This document shows positions 21,895 through 26,079 of a stretch of DNA of 26,079 nt, in pieces. Both the position numbers and the translations under genes were made by a program. This DNA comes from JAABYT01 sp041581935 (GTDB taxonomy: Bacteria; Pseudomonadota; Gammaproteobacteria; HK1): assembly GCA_041581935.1 (NCBI GenBank), contig JBFICP010000015.1:1-26079 (forward strand), written 5' to 3'. The notes under the pieces were generated by a model. The model made no database searches and had not been told where the DNA came from. It was given only the letters and a program-made list of their open reading frames with translations. The number at the start of each line of letters is the position of its first letter. Position 1 is the first letter of the stretch.

Positions 21895-23656
21895 TTTGAT
21901 GAAGGCGAGTTGCGCTGCGCCAAATCAGGTAATGATTTAAGACAAGACAATCCATCTTTGTCCTCAGAAAGCACTCAATTGCCTCTTCCGGACGACAGAC
22001 TATGGGCTCGTTCTCGTTGAACGACGTGTTCAGCACGATTGGCACATCCGTCAAAGACGCAAATTCTTTTATCAAACCATAGTATCGAGTATCGCTTTCC
22101 TCACTCACGGTCTGCAGCCGGCCGCTTCCGTCGACATGCGTAACAGCCGGGATCTGAGAGCGCTTTTCGGCCCTTATGCGAAAAACTTTCGTCATGAACG
22201 GCACGTCGTCATCCGTTTCAAACCACTCGTCGACTGCTTCACGTAATATAGACGGGGCAAACGGCCGAAAGCTTTCACGTAGTTTGACCTTTTCATTCAA
22301 TATCTGTTTCATATCCGATCGCCGTGGATCGGCCAGAATGGAGCGCTGCCCCAACGCTCTAGGACCCCATTCCATTCGACCCTGAAACCAACCGACGATC
22401 TTACCAGCGGCAATCGCAGCCGCTGCTCGTCCACAGAGCTCATTCAAATCGCGGATGTATGAGTACTGAATATCGACCGTTAAAAACTCGGCTTTTCGTG
22501 CTTCGAGCAACTGACCGATGTATGTGTCATCGAATTCTGGTCCCCACTGTGCGGTTCGCATCGGCTGGGGCGTCAAACGGCCATTGACCGTCAGCTCTGC
22601 ACAAACCGCCGCGCCAAGTGCACCTCCTGCATCCCCGGCCCCCGGCTGTACGAAAACGCGTTTGAACGATTCACGCTGTTTGATTTTTCCGACTGCCACC
22701 GAGTTCATTGCACATCCCCCCGCCAGGCAAAGATTTTCTTCCTCGGTCGATCGCTGTAAAAAATTCAGTAAATGAAAAAATATCAACTCGAATTGTGCCT
22801 GCGCGCTGCAGGCGATATCTTTATGGCGTTGCGTGAGTTCCGAGTCGGCCTGTCTCGCCGGGCCCAGCAGCGCTTCCAGATCGGCGCTATAAAGCGGCTC
22901 GAAAACCGGGGCACCGTGTTCCCACCGAAAGTTCATCTTGTCTCGATGGTGCCGAAAGTATTCGAGTCCGAGTAAAAACTTGTTTTCGCCGTCCGGTCTG
23001 ATCAGGTAGTTCATCTCGCCCATGTATTTCGGGCGACCATAGGGCGACAAGCCCATGACTTTGTACTCGTCGCCGTAATTCGGAAATCCCAGGTATTGCG
23101 TTATAGCTTGATAGAAAATTCCCAACGAATGAGGAAAAAGCACTTCGTCATGCATTCGAAGCTCAACACCTTTTCCAACTCCCCAAGCGGAACTGCAGAA
23201 ATCTCCGAATCCATCCAAAGACAAAACAGCCGCGCGGTCAAAAGGCGAAAAGTAGTAAGTTGATGCAAGATGAGAACGGTGATGCTCAATATGCCGAATT
23301 CGGGTTCTGGCATTCAGCGATCCGACAGTCCTCTCGAAATGGTCCCGTAAATTCGTACGTTCTCTGCGATGCCGCAATCTTTCCATCATGTAATCTAATG
23401 ACGGCCGATGCTTGAGCGTGTAAGCAAATTTCTGCATCAGTCGGGCTTTTGGATTGGTGTTTACGGCGATGATGTCGAGATCCTCTATTTCGGCGCCCAC
23501 GAAGCTCAGGCAATAAGAGATCGCCTCGACCGGAAATCCCGCTGCATGCTTTACTCGGGAGAATCGCTCTTCTTCAGCAGCCGCCATCAGTTGTCCGTCT
23601 TGCAAAATGCAGGCGGCGGCATCTCCATGAAACGCGTTCAGTCCCAGTGTCAGCAT
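21866..23656 (-). CDS. Carbamoyltransferase (CmcH/NodU/TobZ family)
   Basis: A 596-residue enzyme of the family that transfers carbamoyl from carbamoyl phosphate through carbamoyl-adenylate to a hydroxyl of a sugar or antibiotic. The N-terminal Kae1/YrdC-like part starts LGLNAFHGDAAACIL with EEERFSRVKH, the metal-binding HHRSH (H125, H126, H129) and SLDGFGDF. The linker contains LCLAGGCAMNSVAVGKI. The C-terminal carbamoyltransferase domain has GPRALGQRSILADPR and NTSFNENEPIVCRPEEAIECF. The most likely substrate here is a surface-polysaccharide sugar, from its place at the end of a glycosyltransferase operon (inference). It lies 37 bases after the family-2 glycosyltransferase gene. The 3' end overlaps the convergent methyltransferase gene. 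Confidence 0.93.
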   Translation of the reverse strand: MLTLGLNAFHGDAAACILQDGQLMAAAEEERFSRVKHAAGFPVEAISYCLSFVGAEIEDLDIIAVNTNPKARLMQKFAYTLKHRPSLDYMMERLRHRRERTNLRDHFERTVGSLNARTRIRHIEHHRSHLASTYYFSPFDRAAVLSLDGFGDFCSSAWGVGKGVELRMHDEVLFPHSLGIFYQAITQYLGFPNYGDEYKVMGLSPYGRPKYMGEMNYLIRPDGENKFLLGLEYFRHHRDKMNFRWEHGAPVFEPLYSADLEALLGPARQADSELTQRHKDIACSAQAQFELIFFHLLNFLQRSTEEENLCLAGGCAMNSVAVGKIKQRESFKRVFVQPGAGDAGGALGAAVCAELTVNGRLTPQPMRTAQWGPEFDDTYIGQLLEARKAEFLTVDIQYSYIRDLNELCGRAAAAIAAGKIVGWFQGRMEWGPRALGQRSILADPRRSDMKQILNEKVKLRESFRPFAPSILREAVDEWFETDDDVPFMTKVFRIRAEKRSQIPAVTHVDGSGRLQTVSEESDTRYYGLIKEFASLTDVPIVLNTSFNENEPIVCRPEEAIECFLRTKMDCLVLNHYLIWRSATRLHQTNVPFDKEI

Positions 23657-23693
23657 ACTCGAAACCGTTCTCGGCGGCTTTCGATAAGTAAGG

Positions 23694-24461
23694 TCACCTG
23701 CGAAGCTGGGCTAGCAAATGGCAAGAAAGAATGAATTCAGCGATCATCCGCTGGAAACCGTAGTACATACCGGGAATGCCATCCAGAACGGTGCGTTTTA
23801 CAAAAAGGCACCAAATCAGAGCCACAATCGGCCCAGGCAAAACAAACATACGCACGCGGTTTGCCCAACTCAGTTTACGCCAAGGCGATTGTCTGATGAG
23901 GGTCGCTTCGAGTTGCATATACTGATTTTGCGATTTGATCCATCGCCCAAACGGTTTACGGTCGTCATGCAACAGATGGCACTCGAGCGGCGCCACGCTG
24001 CCCTCGACGATCACACGCTGCGTATGTCCTTGTTGAACATAATGGGCGCGTTTGCGCCGATAGATAGAAATCAGTGGAGGATAAAGGGACGCGCGCAGCG
24101 GACGACCTAAAACACAATAAGTAAACGAAACTCGAAAACCAGACACGTCCTCTCCAGGTGAGAGAGTCGAGATCTCGTGGACCAGCTCCTCGGTCATCAC
24201 ATGATCTGCGTCAAGTGCGAGAACCCATTCGGTCTGAATGTCGGTTTTATCTATTGCGTAATTCCACTGACTGGCATGGTTTTCAAATTCGTGCTCGAAA
24301 ACTCGGACGTTTGAATATCTTGCGACGATTTCTCGCGTGGCATCCTGACTACCGCTGTCTACAATGACGATGTCCGTTGCCCATGAAAGATTATCCAGTA
24401 CGCGCGCAATATTTGCCGCCTCATCGAACGTAAGGATTACTGGAGTTATGCGCTCAAGCAA
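23694..24461 (-). CDS. Family 2 glycosyltransferase (WaaE/KdtX-like)
   Basis: A 255-residue inverting GT-A transferase: TPVILTFDEAANIARVLDNL at the N-terminus, VIVDSGSQDATREI as the nucleotide-binding strand-loop, and the DXD-type metal motif LALDADHVMT. The middle part (SIYRRKRAHYVQQGHTQ) and a C-terminal hydrophobic region (VLPGPIVALIWCLFV) that would associate with the membrane resemble WaaE-like LPS-core or exopolysaccharide glucosyltransferases. The start is a TTG at 24461 with GGAAG five bases before it, overlapping the end of the upstream gene by 8 bases (translational coupling). The open frame continues to 24839 but only inside the neighbouring gene. The acceptor and sugar cannot be told from sequence. 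Confidence 0.85.
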   Translation of the reverse strand: MLERITPVILTFDEAANIARVLDNLSWATDIVIVDSGSQDATREIVARYSNVRVFEHEFENHASQWNYAIDKTDIQTEWVLALDADHVMTEELVHEISTLSPGEDVSGFRVSFTYCVLGRPLRASLYPPLISIYRRKRAHYVQQGHTQRVIVEGSVAPLECHLLHDDRKPFGRWIKSQNQYMQLEATLIRQSPWRKLSWANRVRMFVLPGPIVALIWCLFVKRTVLDGIPGMYYGFQRMIAEFILSCHLLAQLRR

Positions 24462-25608
24462 CGGCTCTTCCCAGCTGGATGGCGACGATATCGCTGTATG
24501 CGGTTTCCATCTCACAGGCAATATCGTCCCAGCGAAATTGCCGTTCCACGACAGCCCTGCCGTTTCGTCCCATCCTCGAGGCCGCCACCGGGTTTTCGAG
24601 AATGGAACGAATCGCATCGGCCAAAGAGTCCGGATCTCCCGTGCAGACAACGCCCGCACCATGCTGCTCGACCACCTCTGCAAGTCCAACTTCTGGGGTA
24701 ACGACTGCGGGACATTCCATCGCCATCGCCTCGAGAACGGTATTGGCAAGATTCTCTGAATAAGATGGCAGCACGAAAACAGTAGCTTGCAAGTATAGTT
24801 GCCACTTGTCATCGCCTTCGACCGGACCCGCGAACTCAACCCGTCGAGACACTCCTAAACGTTCACATAGCGCCCGAAGCTCAGGTGTGTAGCCCACTTC
24901 GTCATTTCCAGCGATTATAAGGCGTGCGCCGTCCAATAATGCCATTGCCGAGATCAAGCGCTCGATACCCTTTTTTCGGTCAAGCCGCCCGAGAAACAAC
25001 AGTGTCTGCGTCTTTCTTACGCACACGGGTCGAACGGCCGGTGGTTCGAAACCGTTGGGAATTTCTAGAATCGGAGGCAACGAGAATCCAAACTTACGAA
25101 TTTCAAGAGCCTCAAGAGCGCTCGTCACGTGCAGCGCCGCAGCCTGCTCGATGGTGCGCCGTTCGAATAAGGCAATCCACGCTTTCTTCAGTATTCTGTT
25201 TTTTATGTTGACCAAGTGCTTGACCAGCATGCCGCGTGGCGCGATGACATAAGGCACTCGTTTACTTATCGCGCAGCGCGCTGCCTTTAGGGTCGGATAT
25301 AGAAAAGTCGAATGTAAATGAAGAATGTCAAATTCGGCAGTCCTCATCTCCAATGCCTTCGCCATGTCCGGGCTGTAATACAAGCGGCGCGGCTGACGAA
25401 CAGGAAAATACTGAACGCCAACTCCATCGATATCGGCGACGTTTGTGTTTTTTGAGTCCAGCACGCCGTCTCCGTCAGCGTTTGTTGTAAATACTTCGAC
25501 TGAGTGACCACGGGCTACGAGGTGCTTACATAGGTTGTGAACGGCACGAATGGGACCTCCGTAACGTACTGCAGGATAATAAGTGGGAATAATGTGAGCG
25601 ATTTTCAA
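24454..25608 (-). CDS. Family 4 glycosyltransferase (GT-B)
   Basis: A 384-residue retaining glycosyltransferase. The N-terminal acceptor domain starts MKIAHIIPTYYPAVRYGGP (initiator TTG at 25608) and has HLHSTFLYPTL and VPYVIAPRGML. The C-terminal nucleotide-sugar domain has LLFLGRLDRKKGIERLISA and the EX7E-type block PSYSENLANTVLEAMAMECP. The TTG start is supported by AAAGG seven bases before it and by homology beginning there; an upstream frame extension to 25665 overlaps the preceding gene. Its stop overlaps the start of the family-2 gene. The likely substrate is a lipid-linked polysaccharide intermediate on the cytoplasmic face of the inner membrane. Confidence 0.92.
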   Translation of the reverse strand: MKIAHIIPTYYPAVRYGGPIRAVHNLCKHLVARGHSVEVFTTNADGDGVLDSKNTNVADIDGVGVQYFPVRQPRRLYYSPDMAKALEMRTAEFDILHLHSTFLYPTLKAARCAISKRVPYVIAPRGMLVKHLVNIKNRILKKAWIALFERRTIEQAAALHVTSALEALEIRKFGFSLPPILEIPNGFEPPAVRPVCVRKTQTLLFLGRLDRKKGIERLISAMALLDGARLIIAGNDEVGYTPELRALCERLGVSRRVEFAGPVEGDDKWQLYLQATVFVLPSYSENLANTVLEAMAMECPAVVTPEVGLAEVVEQHGAGVVCTGDPDSLADAIRSILENPVAASRMGRNGRAVVERQFRWDDIACEMETAYSDIVAIQLGRAVA

Positions 25609-25622
25609 AAATAAACCTTTAA

Positions 25623-26079
25623 TCAACTGGATAAACGCGCTTTGGTTACCACGGCTTCTAGCCACTCTATAAATTTCTGAGAGTAACCGTCCCAGGTGTG
25701 CACTCGAGCTTTGTCTTTTGCCTTTTCACTCATAGTCGAAAGAAGATTCGGAGACATCAAAAGACGTTCGATGGATTCTGCAAGCGCATCATCGTCTCCA
25801 TACTCCACCAAGACACCCTCTTCATTGTCGGTAATGATCTCTTCTCCACCACTGTTACGGCTGGCGACGACCGGTGTTCCTGCGCTAAGCGCTTCGGTTA
25901 TGACAATTGACATGCCTTCGGACATTGGGTTCGAAACAAACATTTTTGCTGCTGCATATTGGTGAATGAGTTCCTTGCGTGGCAACGGGTGCATGTGCTC
26001 ATAGCAGCCCTTGTACTTCGAGATGTATTCAGATGGAAGACGCATATCTCCGATCAGTCTCAATGTGTGGGTTCTATAC
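25623..26079 (-). CDS. Family 4 glycosyltransferase, C-terminal part (partial)
   Basis: The frame enters from the right window edge and stops at 25623, giving about 152 residues. The text is the nucleotide-sugar-binding domain of a GT4 enzyme: LIGD near the start, LPRKELIHQYAAAKMFVSNP, then SEGMSIVITEALSAGTPVVA (EX7E-type motif) and GVLVEYGDDDALAESIERLL. The N-terminal domain is outside the window. The next gene starts 14 bases downstream, so both belong to one operon. Base composition matches the other glycan genes. Confidence 0.88.
   Translation of the reverse strand, partial: YRTHTLRLIGDMRLPSEYISKYKGCYEHMHPLPRKELIHQYAAAKMFVSNPMSEGMSIVITEALSAGTPVVASRNSGGEEIITDNEEGVLVEYGDDDALAESIERLLMSPNLLSTMSEKAKDKARVHTWDGYSQKFIEWLEAVVTKARLSS

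Overview
The window looks like chromosomal DNA of a GC-rich gammaproteobacterium. The evidence is a housekeeping set whose proteins read like E. coli homologues (EF-P with EpmA, ParC/ParE, XseB, IspA, MazG, Slt, YqiB/DUF1249), together with families common in environmental and marine Gammaproteobacteria (CNP1-like protein, FolE2, FIST protein, PdsS/PdsR-type two-component pair). Genus cannot be assigned from the sequence alone. No tRNA, rRNA, CRISPR array, transposase or phage gene was seen.

Layout. 1-163 is the 3' end of nadB (+). 237-1792 is the efp-epmA pair (-). 1793-1982 is a gap that holds a strong candidate small RNA on the + strand: a hairpin with a C/U-rich anti-Shine-Dalgarno-like loop, followed by a canonical intrinsic terminator. 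1983-6129 is parE-parC (-), preceded by a secreted CNP1-like protein (6222-6854, -). 7003-9421 (-) is a compact three-gene operon of rubrerythrin, an HdrD/GlpC-like Fe-S protein and DUF3501, with a 15-bp palindrome overlapping its candidate promoter. 9641-11887 (+) holds xseB, ispA and folE2. 11909-13030 (-) encodes a FIST-domain protein, with a possible tiny membrane protein upstream. 13514-16402 (+) is a response regulator and histidine kinase pair of the type that serves dedicated proteobacterial sortase systems; no sortase or substrate gene lies in the window, and the kinase sensor carries a CBM9-like domain. mazG (-) and slt (+) diverge from a 330-bp region with a palindrome and a hairpin. 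DUF1249 (-) and a thioredoxin-like protein (+) diverge around a perfect CRP-type site.

From about 21.1 kb to the right edge the DNA is visibly richer in A/T and encodes a surface-glycan block: a SAM methyltransferase (+) converging on an operon (-) of two family-4 glycosyltransferases, a WaaE-like family-2 glycosyltransferase and a CmcH/NodU-type carbamoyltransferase. This resembles the edge of a horizontally exchanged O-antigen, capsule or exopolysaccharide locus that continues beyond the window.

The most interesting items are the candidate anti-SD sRNA, the rubrerythrin/Fe-S/DUF3501 operon with its operator-like palindrome, and the sortase-type two-component system without a sortase but with a carbohydrate-binding-like sensor.
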